Below, piece after piece: positions 24,091 to 31,563 of a DNA stretch of 39,587 nucleotides (position 1 is its first letter; every line of letters begins with the position of its first letter). Location of the stretch: positions 1 to 39,587 of the forward strand of contig JAJCZR010000006.1 in NCBI GenBank assembly GCA_029262295.1, in the 5' to 3' direction. A program made the position numbers and the translations under genes. The notes beneath the pieces were generated by a model, which did not search any database, was not told where the DNA came from, and saw nothing but the letters and a program-made list of their open reading frames with translations. This DNA comes from Deltaproteobacteria bacterium. Lineage in GTDB: Bacteria > Desulfobacterota_D > UBA1144 > Nemesobacterales > Nemesobacteraceae.

Positions 24091-24267
24091 CTATTTCCCA
24101 AAAACTTTAGCTCTAACCTCTTCAAGTGATTCCCGGGGCTCGTTTTGCCGTTCTTTTGAAATCAAGTTGTCGTAAAAATCTTCCCATAGATTTTTATTTT
24201 TCTTTAAATCAATAAGAACAGCCTTTTTTTCACCCAGCTCATCTACTACAAATTGAATGCCTTTCAT
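24091..24267 (-). CDS. Antitoxin partner of the RelE-type toxin
   Basis: 58-residue antitoxin-like protein. MKGIQFVVDELGEKKAVLIDL is followed by LWEDFYDNLIS and ESLEEVRAKVFGK, a pattern seen in antitoxins paired with RelE toxins. The start is ATG at 24267, with GAGGG six bases ahead; a longer start at 24294 lacks this. It is encoded directly before the toxin with a two-base gap, so the pair is a classical type II operon. Its own promoter and an A/T-rich palindromic region upstream suggest autorepression. Confidence 0.78.
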   Translation of the reverse strand: MKGIQFVVDELGEKKAVLIDLKKNKNLWEDFYDNLISKERQNEPRESLEEVRAKVFGK

Positions 24268-24283
24268 TAGTTTCCCTCGATTT

Positions 24284-24311
24284 ATAATATTCATTAATAT
24301 TACATTAACAA
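24284..24311 (-). promoter_or_regulatory. Possible promoter/operator of the RelE-type toxin-antitoxin pair
   Basis: On the minus strand, TTGTTA (24306-24311), a 16-base spacer and TATTAT (24284-24289) predict a start near 24277, close to the antitoxin ATG. Two self-complementary AATATT boxes lie within the spacer and -10 and could be bound by the antitoxin. The leader is very short (about ten bases), so the assignment is tentative. Confidence 0.35.
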
Positions 24312-24343
24312 ACTAAAAATAACCACTTTCTACATATTATTTA

Positions 24344-25264
24344 CTATAAACTTTTTTTATAATTCTTACCCTGAAAAGTATCCTTCCTCTCAAGCTCCTG
24401 ATCTATGCCATAAATAATCTCGTTGTGTCTTTGGGTCCATTTTGGGGCCACGAGCAGATCTTGAGGGGTATCAGTAAATAATCTTTCTAATTTAATATCA
24501 GGGTCTAGCCTTTCAAGAAATTGAACAATAAAACCAAGATATTCATCGTAGGAAAAAAGATCAAACTGTTTTTCTTTATACATCCTTTCAAGTTGGGTGT
24601 TTTTAATTATATGAAGGTTATGAATTTTAAATGAATCAATGCCAAGAGTTGAAACTTCATCAGCCATCTGAAGCATCTCTTCTTTAGTTTCAGTTGGCAT
24701 TCCTACTATTATATGAGTGCCAAGATGTATTCCCCTACCCTTTGTGAGCTTAATTGCATCTAATACTGATTGATAATCGTGTCCCCTGTTCATAAACTCA
24801 AGGGTTTTATCATAGATAGACTCAATTCCATACTCAATTGTCACATAGTAATCTTTTGCAAGTCTCTCAAATATCTCTATTTTTTCTTCATCTATGCAGT
24901 CAGACCTTGTACCAACTGCAAGCCCTATCACTCCATCATACTTTAGTGATTCTTTATACATTCTCTCAAGTTCTTTTGCCTCACCGTAAGTGCTGGTATA
25001 AGCCTGAAAGTAAATAATGAATTTCTTAGCTTTATATCTTCTCTTTAAATACTCAATTCCATGTTTGATCTGAAAATCCATAGAATATCTGGCCCTGGCA
25101 TAAGGCGGCACAAAGCTATCGTTATTACAGTAAACGCAGCCTCCCTGGGCAACTGAACCATCACGATTCGGACAAGTAAACCCCATATCTATTGAGACTT
25201 TATGCACCCTTGTGCCAAAGCGTTCCCTTAGATGTTCATGATATGAGTTGTATCTTTTTTCCAT
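24344..25264 (-). CDS. yhcC: Radical SAM protein, TIGR01212/YhcC family
   Basis: 306-residue radical-SAM enzyme of the YhcC/TIGR01212 family, whose substrate is not established. The cluster-binding cysteines are in CPNRDGSVAQGGCVYC (near residues 30-45). Other landmarks: FQAYTSTYG, VGTRSDC, EYGIES, NRGHDY, HIIVGMPTET and HNLHIIKNTQLE. It starts at 25264 in a TGATG overlap with the nth stop, so the two are translationally coupled. Confidence 0.92.
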   Translation of the reverse strand: MEKRYNSYHEHLRERFGTRVHKVSIDMGFTCPNRDGSVAQGGCVYCNNDSFVPPYARARYSMDFQIKHGIEYLKRRYKAKKFIIYFQAYTSTYGEAKELERMYKESLKYDGVIGLAVGTRSDCIDEEKIEIFERLAKDYYVTIEYGIESIYDKTLEFMNRGHDYQSVLDAIKLTKGRGIHLGTHIIVGMPTETKEEMLQMADEVSTLGIDSFKIHNLHIIKNTQLERMYKEKQFDLFSYDEYLGFIVQFLERLDPDIKLERLFTDTPQDLLVAPKWTQRHNEIIYGIDQELERKDTFQGKNYKKSL

Positions 25265-25917
25265 CAGTTAAACTCCCTGAAAGAAGGGCAAATATCAGAT
25301 ATTTTGCATTCACCACAAAGTGGTATTCTTGATTTACACACAGTTCTTCCGTGATCTCCAAGTGCATTTGAAAAAAAAGTGCAGTCTTCTTCCGGCACTA
25401 TTTCTCTCATATCAGACTCTACTTTAACAGGATCTTTATTATCAGTTAGCCACAATCTTCTTGCAAGCCTTCCAATATGAGTATCTACAATAATTCCTGG
25501 TTTTCCATGATAGTTGCCAATTATCACATTTGCTGTCTTCCGCCCTACTCCCCTAAGCTTTACAAGTTCCTCAATTGTATCAGGTACAACTCCGTCATGC
25601 TTTTCACAAAGCATTTTTGTGCAAGCAATAATAGCTTTTGCCTTATTATTAAAAAAACCAGTCGATCTTATATCTTCTTTTAAAACATCTATATCGGCTT
25701 TTGAAAAATCATAAGCATTTTGATATTTTTCAAAAAGGTCAGGTGTAACCATATTTACCCTTTTGTCAGTGCACTGTGCAGATAGTATTGAACCAATTAA
25801 GAGTTCAAGGGCATTATCAAAATTCAAATGACATTTTGCATTCGGGTACTCATTTTTGAGAAATGAAAGTATCTTAGATAATCGGTTTTTTCTTTTTTTA
25901 AGGTTTGTTCTAGGCAT
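25264..25917 (-). CDS. nth: Endonuclease III (Nth)
   Basis: Bifunctional base-excision repair glycosylase/AP lyase for oxidised pyrimidines. The helix-hairpin-helix LRGVGRKTANVIIG contains the catalytic Lys (near residue 117); the essential Asp is in VDTHIGRLARR. The four [4Fe-4S] cysteines are spaced C-x6-C-x2-C-x5-C in CKSRIPLCGECKISDIC at the end. The 217 residues are typical. The start is ATG at 25917; a TTG one codon earlier is less likely. Just upstream is the large repeat island, with no clear promoter seen. Confidence 0.96.
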   Translation of the reverse strand: MPRTNLKKRKNRLSKILSFLKNEYPNAKCHLNFDNALELLIGSILSAQCTDKRVNMVTPDLFEKYQNAYDFSKADIDVLKEDIRSTGFFNNKAKAIIACTKMLCEKHDGVVPDTIEELVKLRGVGRKTANVIIGNYHGKPGIIVDTHIGRLARRLWLTDNKDPVKVESDMREIVPEEDCTFFSNALGDHGRTVCKSRIPLCGECKISDICPSFREFN

Positions 25918-26403
25918 CAAGTATCAATTTACATGGTTTGTAATATTGATAAAGCAGATTAACTTTAGCTCAGACATCAAGCACCGACACCTTATTTATT
26001 CAAAACAAGCTAGTTTACTACAATACTAAATTTTTCCACTGTCTGTCATACTTTCAATCTTCCCTGCCTGATGCATACAGGGACAAGTCTGAACAATATC
26101 TAGTATTTTAAAGTTAGACACCTGCTCCTTCGAGTGCCTAAGGACAGGCTCAAGCATGCAGGTATGACAATGGTGGGGCACGCACTGTGAGACAAAAGTA
26201 AAGTCATTCCTTCATGCTTGTGGAAGGAATCTGGCTTTTTATCTGTCATCCCAGACTTGATCTGGGATCCAGTATATTGACAAGAATTATTAATACATCT
26301 CAGAATCCACTAGACTGCTACAATAGTAAATTCTAGCTAGTATCTATTTTTTTCTCACCATCCTTGATTCCAAATTAAATTTGGAATGACAGCACCTTTC
26401 TTG

Positions 26404-26478
26404 TGTAGCGGAAGGCTATAGCCTTCCATGTGGAAACCTCCCTTCGAGTACCTCAGGACAGGAAAGGTTTCCGCTACA
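26404..26478. repeat. Nested palindromic element with a second repeat in its loop
   Basis: Outer arms TGTAGCGGAA (26404-26413) and TTCCGCTACA (26469-26478) are perfect inverted repeats. Inside are a perfect 18-base palindrome GGAAGGCTATAGCCTTCC (26410-26427) and another pair GGAAACCT (26432-26439) and AGGTTTCC (26465-26472). The remaining loop carries a copy of the dispersed CCTTCGAGTACCTCAGGACA repeat. The layout suggests one repeat inserted into another. Confidence 0.65.
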
Positions 26479-26490
26479 TTTTTATCATGC

Positions 26491-26566
26491 ATCTTGTATC
26501 CTGTATCTTGTATCTTGTATCTTGAACCCCTAACAACTATCTACTAACCCCTATCCTGCATCTTGT
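26491..26566. repeat. Degenerate ATCTTGT heptamer tandem repeat
   Basis: Five consecutive seven-base units (ATCTTGT, ATCCTGT, ATCTTGT, ATCTTGT, ATCTTGA) run from 26491 to 26525. Two more (ATCCTGC, ATCTTGT) follow at 26553-26566 after an unrelated 27 bases. It is a short microsatellite, not a CRISPR array. Confidence 0.65.
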
Positions 26567-26569
26567 ATC

Positions 26570-26609
26570 AAAAAAAAAGGGGATATGCAGATTATACATA
26601 TCCCCTTTT
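26570..26609 (-). terminator. Rho-independent terminator of the ferredoxin gene
   Basis: Perfect 13-bp stem: AAAAGGGGATATG (26575-26587) pairs with CATATCCCCTTTT (26597-26609), nine-base loop. On the minus strand the stem is followed by a run of T (26570-26578). It lies 22 bases past the ferredoxin stop. Confidence 0.92.
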
Positions 26610-26631
26610 GAAGATTGAATTATATTTTGAT

Positions 26632-26901
26632 TTAATCGTCTACTCTTGCGGGCTCAAGTCCTTCTTTTCCTTCAAAATAGTCATAATTCATTTTTGTAAA
26701 TTTTTCCCATTTTTCAGGCACTTCATCTTCATGAAAAATCGCATCCACAGGACAAGGATCCACGCAAGCGCCACAATCAATACATTCATCGGGGTGAATA
26801 AAGAGCTGGTCATCACCTTCATATATACAATCTACAGGGCAGGCCTCAACGCAGGCCTTATCTTTAACTCCGACGCATGGTTCGGATATAATGTAAGTCA
26901 T
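26632..26901 (-). CDS. fdxA: Seven-iron ferredoxin (FdxA-like)
   Basis: 89-residue soluble electron carrier. Cysteines C9, C17, C21, C25, C40, C43, C46 and C50 match the [3Fe-4S]/[4Fe-4S] pattern of Azotobacter FdI-type proteins, including the extra free Cys in CPVDC. The second motif is [12 protein letters not shown]. The acidic tail ([30 protein letters not shown]) resembles that subfamily. GGAGGAGGT lies seven bases before the ATG. It has its own promoter and terminator, so it is monocistronic. The partner is not in the window. Confidence 0.92.
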   Translation of the reverse strand: MTYIISEPCVGVKDKACVEACPVDCIYEGDDQLFIHPDECIDCGACVDPCPVDAIFHEDEVPEKWEKFTKMNYDYFEGKEGLEPARVDD

Positions 26902-26933
26902 ACTGGTACCTCCTCCGAATGAGTTATAAAATT

Positions 26934-26961
26934 ACTATACTATAGCAATAGTTGCTTTCAA
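26934..26961 (-). promoter_or_regulatory. Ferredoxin promoter
   Basis: On the minus strand, TTGAAA (26956-26961), a 16-base spacer and TATAGT (26934-26939) predict a start near 26927 and a leader of about 26 bases before the ferredoxin ATG. It lies in the gap after secG, so the ferredoxin is expressed separately from that operon. Confidence 0.5.
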
Positions 26962-26985
26962 GATTAAGTTATAATAATTAGATGC

Positions 26986-27459
26986 CTATTCTGTCTTTGG
27001 AGTTTCATCTGGTGAGTCAATAGTAGTATCAGGCGGATCAGATTTAATCTCAAGATCCAAATCATCGCTCCCAAAAACACCTTTAGGTTCATTTGCAGCT
27101 TCATCAGGATTTGTGATATCTTCTCCTGATTCAAGATCACCTTCATTAACTTCATCTTCAATCACTTCTTCAACAGCCGGAACATCTATTACGCTATCAT
27201 CAACTACAGAAGAACTAATTGATTTAACAGAAAAGTATCCAAGTGTAAGGGACGTGACTATAAAAATAAATGCGAAAAGCCTTGTTAGTTTTACCAAAAA
27301 CGGCACGGCACCAGACGAACCGAACACAGATTCAGAAGAACCTCCACCAAACATAGCGCCAATATCTCCCGATTTACTTGGCTGGACCAAAATAATTAAT
27401 ATTAAAACAACACTCACTATTAAATGAACAATCTTTATTAAAGGTACTAGAAACTCCAA
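26986..27459 (-). CDS. secG: SecG translocase subunit with long acidic tail
   Basis: Inner-membrane subunit of the SecYEG protein translocon. Two hydrophobic helices (IVHLIVSVVLILIILVQ, residues about 9-25, and LFAFIFIVTSLTLGYFS, about 61-77) flank the conserved KSGDIGAMFGGGSSESVFGS motif. An 80-residue acidic C-terminal tail (many Asp/Glu, Pro near the end) follows, making it longer (157 residues) than many SecG proteins. The start must be TTG at 27459: GGGAG is six bases upstream inside the end of tpiA, and no in-frame ATG exists before the first helix. It is coupled to tpiA by a one-base gap. Confidence 0.88.
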   Translation of the reverse strand: MEFLVPLIKIVHLIVSVVLILIILVQPSKSGDIGAMFGGGSSESVFGSSGAVPFLVKLTRLFAFIFIVTSLTLGYFSVKSISSSVVDDSVIDVPAVEEVIEDEVNEGDLESGEDITNPDEAANEPKGVFGSDDLDLEIKSDPPDTTIDSPDETPKTE

Positions 27460-27460
27460 T

Positions 27461-28219
27461 TTATTCTCCCGCAGCTTTTACAATTTTTGAAAATGAGTCA
27501 GCTTTAAGGCTTGCACCACCCACTAGCGCTCCATCAACATTATTACTTGAAATAATTTCATCTATATTCTCTGGCTTTACACTCCCGCCATATAAGACCC
27601 TAATATTATCATCATTTTCACGAAATTTCATTGAAAGCAACTCTTTAATCATAGTATGAACTTCCACAATCTCATTTGGTGTTGCATTTTTGCCAGTGCC
27701 AATAGCCCAAACTGGCTCATAAGCAATAACTATATTTTTAAGCATATCATTATTAACGTCTTTGAGTGCAATTTCAACCTGATTTTCAATTATCTGGTTT
27801 TGAACTCCTTTTTCTCTTTGCTCCAAAGTCTCACCAACACATAAAATAATCTTCAAATCACACTTTAAAGCAAGCTTAACCTTCTTACTTACAAGCTCAT
27901 CAGTCTCACCAATTATCTGGCGCCGCTCAGAGTGGCCAATTATAACCCAGGTGCAATTAAGGTCTTTTAACATAAGGGGTGAAATCTCACCTGTAAAGGC
28001 CCCGGACTCTTCTGGATACATATTCTGGGCACAAAGTTTTATATTGCTTCCCTTTATCAAGTTTCCAACTGCATCAAGCAATGTAAATGGAGGTGCTAAA
28101 ACCACATCAACAGCGCTGTAATCACTTCCAAAATTTTCTATTAGTGAATTCGCAAGCAATTTTGCATCGCTTTTTAAAAGGTTCATTTTCCAGTTTGCAG
28201 CTATCATTTTTTTTATCAT
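27461..28219 (-). CDS. tpiA: Triosephosphate isomerase
   Basis: Glycolytic/gluconeogenic TIM-barrel enzyme, 252 residues. ANWKMN carries the catalytic Asn and Lys; IIGHSERR the catalytic His; AYEPVWAIGTG the catalytic Glu; YGGSVKPEN and DGALVGGASL bind phosphate. All catalytic residues are intact. The start at 28219 lies three bases after the stop of the pgk-like gene, and secG follows after one base, the usual pgk-tpiA-secG order. Confidence 0.96.
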   Translation of the reverse strand: MIKKMIAANWKMNLLKSDAKLLANSLIENFGSDYSAVDVVLAPPFTLLDAVGNLIKGSNIKLCAQNMYPEESGAFTGEISPLMLKDLNCTWVIIGHSERRQIIGETDELVSKKVKLALKCDLKIILCVGETLEQREKGVQNQIIENQVEIALKDVNNDMLKNIVIAYEPVWAIGTGKNATPNEIVEVHTMIKELLSMKFRENDDNIRVLYGGSVKPENIDEIISSNNVDGALVGGASLKADSFSKIVKAAGE

Positions 28220-28222
28220 AAC

Positions 28223-29311
28223 TTAGAGCTCTTCTAATTTTTCCAATACAATAAGATCATTATCCTTGAGATAATCTTGGGCAGCCTCACCTGAAGTTGA
28301 GATGTAATTAAAAAGGTGTTTATATTCGCTTCCTTCTAAAGAAAAACAAGCCTCATCCCCAATTGAGGAAACAAAGGCTTCAAGGCCAACAAATGCAGGC
28401 CCTAAATCACCTATACCCTCCACAGGGCCAAACCATAATATACTTTTTGCATCAGAAAAAACTTTAATTAAGTATTCTACATCATTTGATGGTATTTCAA
28501 ATTTATCAGATGAGTTGATAGCCCCAGCTTTTATTATCTCAATACTTCTTGTTTTTGCTGAAGAAATAAGCTTTTTAACCATGTAAAGCGAATCTTTATC
28601 ATAGTTGCCTGAAAAATCGCTTCCTACTGCTTTACTATAAGAATTGGCCACATCTGCAATCAATACTATCTTATCCACATCTTCAATAAATTTATTTGCA
28701 AACTCAATCTTCTTTGTAACTTCTTTGCCATTAAGAACTATTATGAGGGGCTTTTGAAGACCATTTTTAATATTCCTAAGGTTTTCATACTCATTTTTAA
28801 AATTTAAGCCGATAGCTATTTTTTCTTTATCTAAAACATCTAAAGAAGAATTAAGGGATGCAAAATTTGAATCAGATAATGAGAATGCTTCATTTACATA
28901 ATAATCAATATGATTAGAGATAAATTGCGGAAAATCTTCGGAGTTGTTTAATTCACTTGAGGAAAAAACAAGGTTTTCAAGCAAAATCACTGAGCCAGCT
29001 GGAAGATCAACAACAAGTTTTTTAAACGAATCATTAAAAATATTATCAAGAAAAACAATATCCTTTTCCAGCAAAGTTGAGAGATTTAATCCCACTTCTT
29101 CAAGTGAATACTTTTTATTATTTGAATTACCTATATGAGCACCAATTATTACTTTTGCATTCTCCGAAATTAAATACTTAATTGTCGGAAGGCAATTCTC
29201 AAGTTTAAAATCAAGTATTTTTTTGTTTTCAAGGCTGCCGCAATCAATATCTATACGAACAAAAACCTTTTTATTCTCAAGATCAAGTTCGTCGACTGTT
29301 TTTACTTTCAT
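28223..29311 (-). CDS. Degenerate phosphoglycerate kinase-like protein (probable pseudoenzyme)
   Basis: 362-residue open frame in the usual pgk position before tpiA. The PGK fold is recognisable along its whole length: VFVRIDIDCG, LPTIKYLISENAKVIIGAHIGNS, GSVILLENLVFS, YYVNEAFS, LWFGPVEGIGDLG and ISTSGEAAQDYL. Compared with canonical PGK, key substrate residues differ: Asn of DFN is Asp23, the Arg of the second motif is Lys36, the HLGR Arg is Asn62, the ENLRF Arg is Val115, and the AHRA His-Arg is Asp147-Ser148. The GGAKV lysine is Glu, and GGG near the end is lost. It is unlikely to be an efficient kinase; a true pgk should be elsewhere. The frame is unbroken, so it is not a pseudogene. Confidence 0.82.
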   Translation of the reverse strand: MKVKTVDELDLENKKVFVRIDIDCGSLENKKILDFKLENCLPTIKYLISENAKVIIGAHIGNSNNKKYSLEEVGLNLSTLLEKDIVFLDNIFNDSFKKLVVDLPAGSVILLENLVFSSSELNNSEDFPQFISNHIDYYVNEAFSLSDSNFASLNSSLDVLDKEKIAIGLNFKNEYENLRNIKNGLQKPLIIVLNGKEVTKKIEFANKFIEDVDKIVLIADVANSYSKAVGSDFSGNYDKDSLYMVKKLISSAKTRSIEIIKAGAINSSDKFEIPSNDVEYLIKVFSDAKSILWFGPVEGIGDLGPAFVGLEAFVSSIGDEACFSLEGSEYKHLFNYISTSGEAAQDYLKDNDLIVLEKLEEL

Positions 29312-29341
29312 TGTTTTTCACTACTCAGGATAAGTATTTAC

Positions 29342-30475
29342 TCAGGATAAGTATTTACCCAGTTTTTCAATACCACTCTTTATTGAATCTATAGATGTTG
29401 CATAAGAAAATCTAAGATAGTCATTTCCTCTTTCGCTAAAATCAATACCAGGAGTTACGGCAACTCCTGTGTTTTCAAGAATATCAAAGGCAAATTTATA
29501 AGAATCTTTTGAAAATCTGCTTGAGTTAACAAATATATAAAATGCGCCCATAGGTTCATAAGAAAACTCAAAACCTATAGATTTAAGCGCTTCCAACATT
29601 GCTACCCTTCTCTCATTAAAAAGTTTTGCTATGTCCCCTGATTTTATTTTAATCTTCTCAAGTGCTTCCACGCCCGCCATCTGCACAAAAGGGTTTGCAG
29701 AAATAAACAGGTTTTGCTGAAGTTTTTGAACATATCTAACCAGGTTTGGAGGGACTATCATGTATCCAAGCCGCCAACCGGTCATAGAATAAAGCTTTGA
29801 AAAACCACTCACAACAATGGCATTATCTGTAAATTCCAAAATTGTATTTTCCTTTTTTCCATAAACAAGGCCATGATATATTTCATCGGATATTATTAAC
29901 TGGCCAAGATCACAAACCTTTTGCATAGTTTCCTTTTCAAGCAAAGTTCCAGTTGGATTAGAAGGAGAATTAACAAGAATTGCTTTTGTCTTACTATTAA
30001 TACTTTTCTTTAAAAGTTTTATATCTATTTGATATCCATCTTCTTCATGAATCGCAACTTTTTTTGAAACGCCCCTTGCAACACTTATAATCTGAGGATA
30101 ACACGCATAGTAAGGATCAGTAATTATAATTTCATCCCCAGGATCAAGAATTGTAAGCATGGACATTAAAAGGGCCGGAGAACTACCAATTGTTATAATT
30201 ACCCTCTCATGACTTACTTGAACTCCATAGGTGCGTTTATAATCATCAGCAATGGCATTGCGAAGTTTCTCAATTCCGAGGCTGCTTGAATACTTTGTAA
30301 AACCGTCATCAATTGATTTTACCGCTGCAGCGCATATTTCAGCAGGGGTACTAAAATCAGGCTCACCAACTTCAAAGTGAAAAACTTCTTTTCCACTAGC
30401 TTCAAGCCTATTGGCCTCTTCCAGAATATCCATCACATAAAAAGGGGATATATTCTTTACAAGATCTGAAATCAT
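29342..30475 (-). CDS. Class I/II PLP-dependent aminotransferase (AspC-like)
   Basis: 377-residue fold-type I aminotransferase. Landmarks: VGEPDFSTP near residue 40, YSSSLGIEKLRNAIA, SNPTGTLL with the PLP-contact Asn, ISDEIYHGLVY with the Asp/Tyr pair, the PLP lysine in SGFSKLYSMTGWRLGY near residue 228, and FLRFSYA-type end with the carboxylate Arg (DYLRFSYATS). It is similar to aspartate/aromatic aminotransferases; exact substrate is not assignable. It lies seven bases after def and 30 bases before the pgk-like gene. Confidence 0.9.
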   Translation of the reverse strand: MISDLVKNISPFYVMDILEEANRLEASGKEVFHFEVGEPDFSTPAEICAAAVKSIDDGFTKYSSSLGIEKLRNAIADDYKRTYGVQVSHERVIITIGSSPALLMSMLTILDPGDEIIITDPYYACYPQIISVARGVSKKVAIHEEDGYQIDIKLLKKSINSKTKAILVNSPSNPTGTLLEKETMQKVCDLGQLIISDEIYHGLVYGKKENTILEFTDNAIVVSGFSKLYSMTGWRLGYMIVPPNLVRYVQKLQQNLFISANPFVQMAGVEALEKIKIKSGDIAKLFNERRVAMLEALKSIGFEFSYEPMGAFYIFVNSSRFSKDSYKFAFDILENTGVAVTPGIDFSERGNDYLRFSYATSIDSIKSGIEKLGKYLS

Positions 30476-30482
30476 ATTTAAT

Positions 30483-30986
30483 TCAAATAAAGGCCTTTTT
30501 AATTTTTTTCACAAGAAGTTCTCGTTTAAGCCTTCCAAGCCTCTCAAAAAAAAGTATTCCATCAAGATGGTCTATTTCATGTTGAAGCACTCTTGACAGT
30601 AAATCTGAAGCTTCAACAGTTATTTCTTCACCATCTCTATTAAGTGCCTGTACTTTTACATTTAGTTTTCTATTAACGTTTGCCACAAATCCCGGAACAC
30701 TTAAACAGCCTTCTTCACCAAGTTGTGAACCATCGGAATCAATAATTTCGGGGTTAATTAGTTCAATCAGGTTTTTTTCTTCACTATCCTGTGGTGTAAT
30801 ATCAACAGTTAAAACCCTTATATTTTCCCCAACTTGAGGTGCAGCAAGCCCTACTCCCGGTGCATCGTACATCGTTTCGGCCATATCATCAAGAAGCAAC
30901 AATAAACTATTATCTATTTTATCTACTGATTTTGACTTTTTTTTTAATTTTTGATCCGGATAGATCAGGATATCTAGTAAAGGCAT
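30483..30986 (-). CDS. def: Peptide deformylase
   Basis: Removes the formyl group from nascent N-terminal Met. The 167 residues contain all three motifs: GVGLAAPQVG, EEGCLSVPG with the metal-binding Cys, and QHEIDHLDG with two metal-binding His and the catalytic Glu. It begins at 30986, 47 bases after ihfB. No fmt is adjacent. It is encoded in a leftward operon with an aminotransferase and glycolytic genes. Confidence 0.96.
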   Translation of the reverse strand: MPLLDILIYPDQKLKKKSKSVDKIDNSLLLLLDDMAETMYDAPGVGLAAPQVGENIRVLTVDITPQDSEEKNLIELINPEIIDSDGSQLGEEGCLSVPGFVANVNRKLNVKVQALNRDGEEITVEASDLLSRVLQHEIDHLDGILFFERLGRLKRELLVKKIKKAFI

Positions 30987-31033
30987 TAATTTTTCATTAA
31001 GGAATTATTGGGTCTATCCAAGTAAACTAACGG

Positions 31034-31321
31034 TTAAAGATCTTCATCATTATTGACTTTCTTTATTAGATCTTTACTTGGTCTGAAATGTGGTAATTTT
31101 TTACTTGGTACAGTTACTGGTTCACCAGTTCTGGGGTTTCTGCCATCATAAGCGTCATAGCTCTTTGTATAAAAACTTCCAAAACCTCTAATTTCAATTC
31201 TTCCTTCATCTTTCAGCACATCTGTCATATGATCAATAATTGTATCCAGTATGCTCTCAGATTGGGTCGACTGAAGATTAAACTTCTCTGATAGTTCTTT
31301 TTCTATTTCTGATCTAGTCAT
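31034..31321 (-). CDS. Integration host factor / HU-type DNA-binding protein (IHF beta-like)
   Basis: 95-residue nucleoid protein of the HU/IHF family. It begins MTRSEIEKELSEKF (IHF-beta-like) and continues to the conserved GRIEIRGFGSF core and the beta-arm YDGRNPRTGEPVTVP, with the intercalating Pro in NPRTGE, then LPHFRPSKDL. It may bend DNA as an IHF subunit; an IHF-alpha partner is not in the window. It is the first gene of the leftward operon, with a good promoter. Confidence 0.9.
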   Translation of the reverse strand: MTRSEIEKELSEKFNLQSTQSESILDTIIDHMTDVLKDEGRIEIRGFGSFYTKSYDAYDGRNPRTGEPVTVPSKKLPHFRPSKDLIKKVNNDEDL

Positions 31322-31366
31322 AATATCTTAAATAATTTAGAGCACTTATGATTAAAAGACCTATGC

Positions 31367-31395
31367 AATTTAGTTGTTTTTTTAATGTTTGTCAA
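31367..31395 (-). promoter_or_regulatory. Promoter of the ihfB-def-tpiA-secG operon
   Basis: On the minus strand, consensus TTGACA (31390-31395), a 17-base spacer and TAAATT (31367-31372) predict a start near 31360 and a leader of about 39 bases before the ihfB ATG. It probably drives the following closely spaced genes to secG. Confidence 0.55.
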
Positions 31396-31512
31396 GATTA
31401 AAGGGGCTTGGAAAAGAATGATTTCTTCAGGCAAAAACCAAAAGTTTTCAACTATGGAAAATTTTTGATAAAACTTAACAAAAATTGGCATTATTAAGGA
31501 TGTCTGGCTTTG

Positions 31513-31541
31513 TTGACTTTTAGCATCAATAAACATAAATT
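31513..31541 (+). promoter_or_regulatory. Possible promoter of the TPR protein gene
   Basis: TTGACT (31513-31518), a 17-base spacer and TAAATT (31536-31541) predict a start near 31548, about 16 bases before the ATG at 31564. It lies in the 242-base divergent gap shared with the ihfB promoter. No riboswitch-like structure was recognised there. Confidence 0.4.
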
Positions 31542-31563
31542 ATTGGTGGAGCATATAAAAACT

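Larger units (their letters stand above)
25921..26569. repeat. Intergenic repeat island B (non-coding)
   Basis: More than 600 bases with no supported gene, packed with hairpins and repeats shared with island A. In order: TCCCTG/CAGGGA (26061-26083); CTCCTTCGAGTGCCTAAGGA followed by CAGGCTCAAG (about 26125-26154); ATTCCTT/AAGGAAT (26206-26230); ATCCCAGA-CTTGA-TCTGGGAT (26248-26268), then GGATCCAG and an ACAAGAATTATTAATACATC stretch; a perfect palindrome with ten-base arms (26367-26387); a nested palindrome (26404-26478); and heptamer repeats (26491-26566). ATGACA/TGTCAT ends flank several hairpins, as in common mobile palindromic repeats. Confidence 0.7.

Noticed and set aside
26491-26566. Possible CRISPR array
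   Set aside because: Units are seven bases without spacers, and no cas gene is present.
28223-29311. pgk-like gene as a decayed pseudogene
   Set aside because: The frame is full length, with no stop or frameshift, and is packed normally between its neighbours.
31322-31563. Riboswitch or ncRNA in the 242-base divergent gap
   Set aside because: Only promoter-like boxes were recognised; no conserved riboswitch core was seen.
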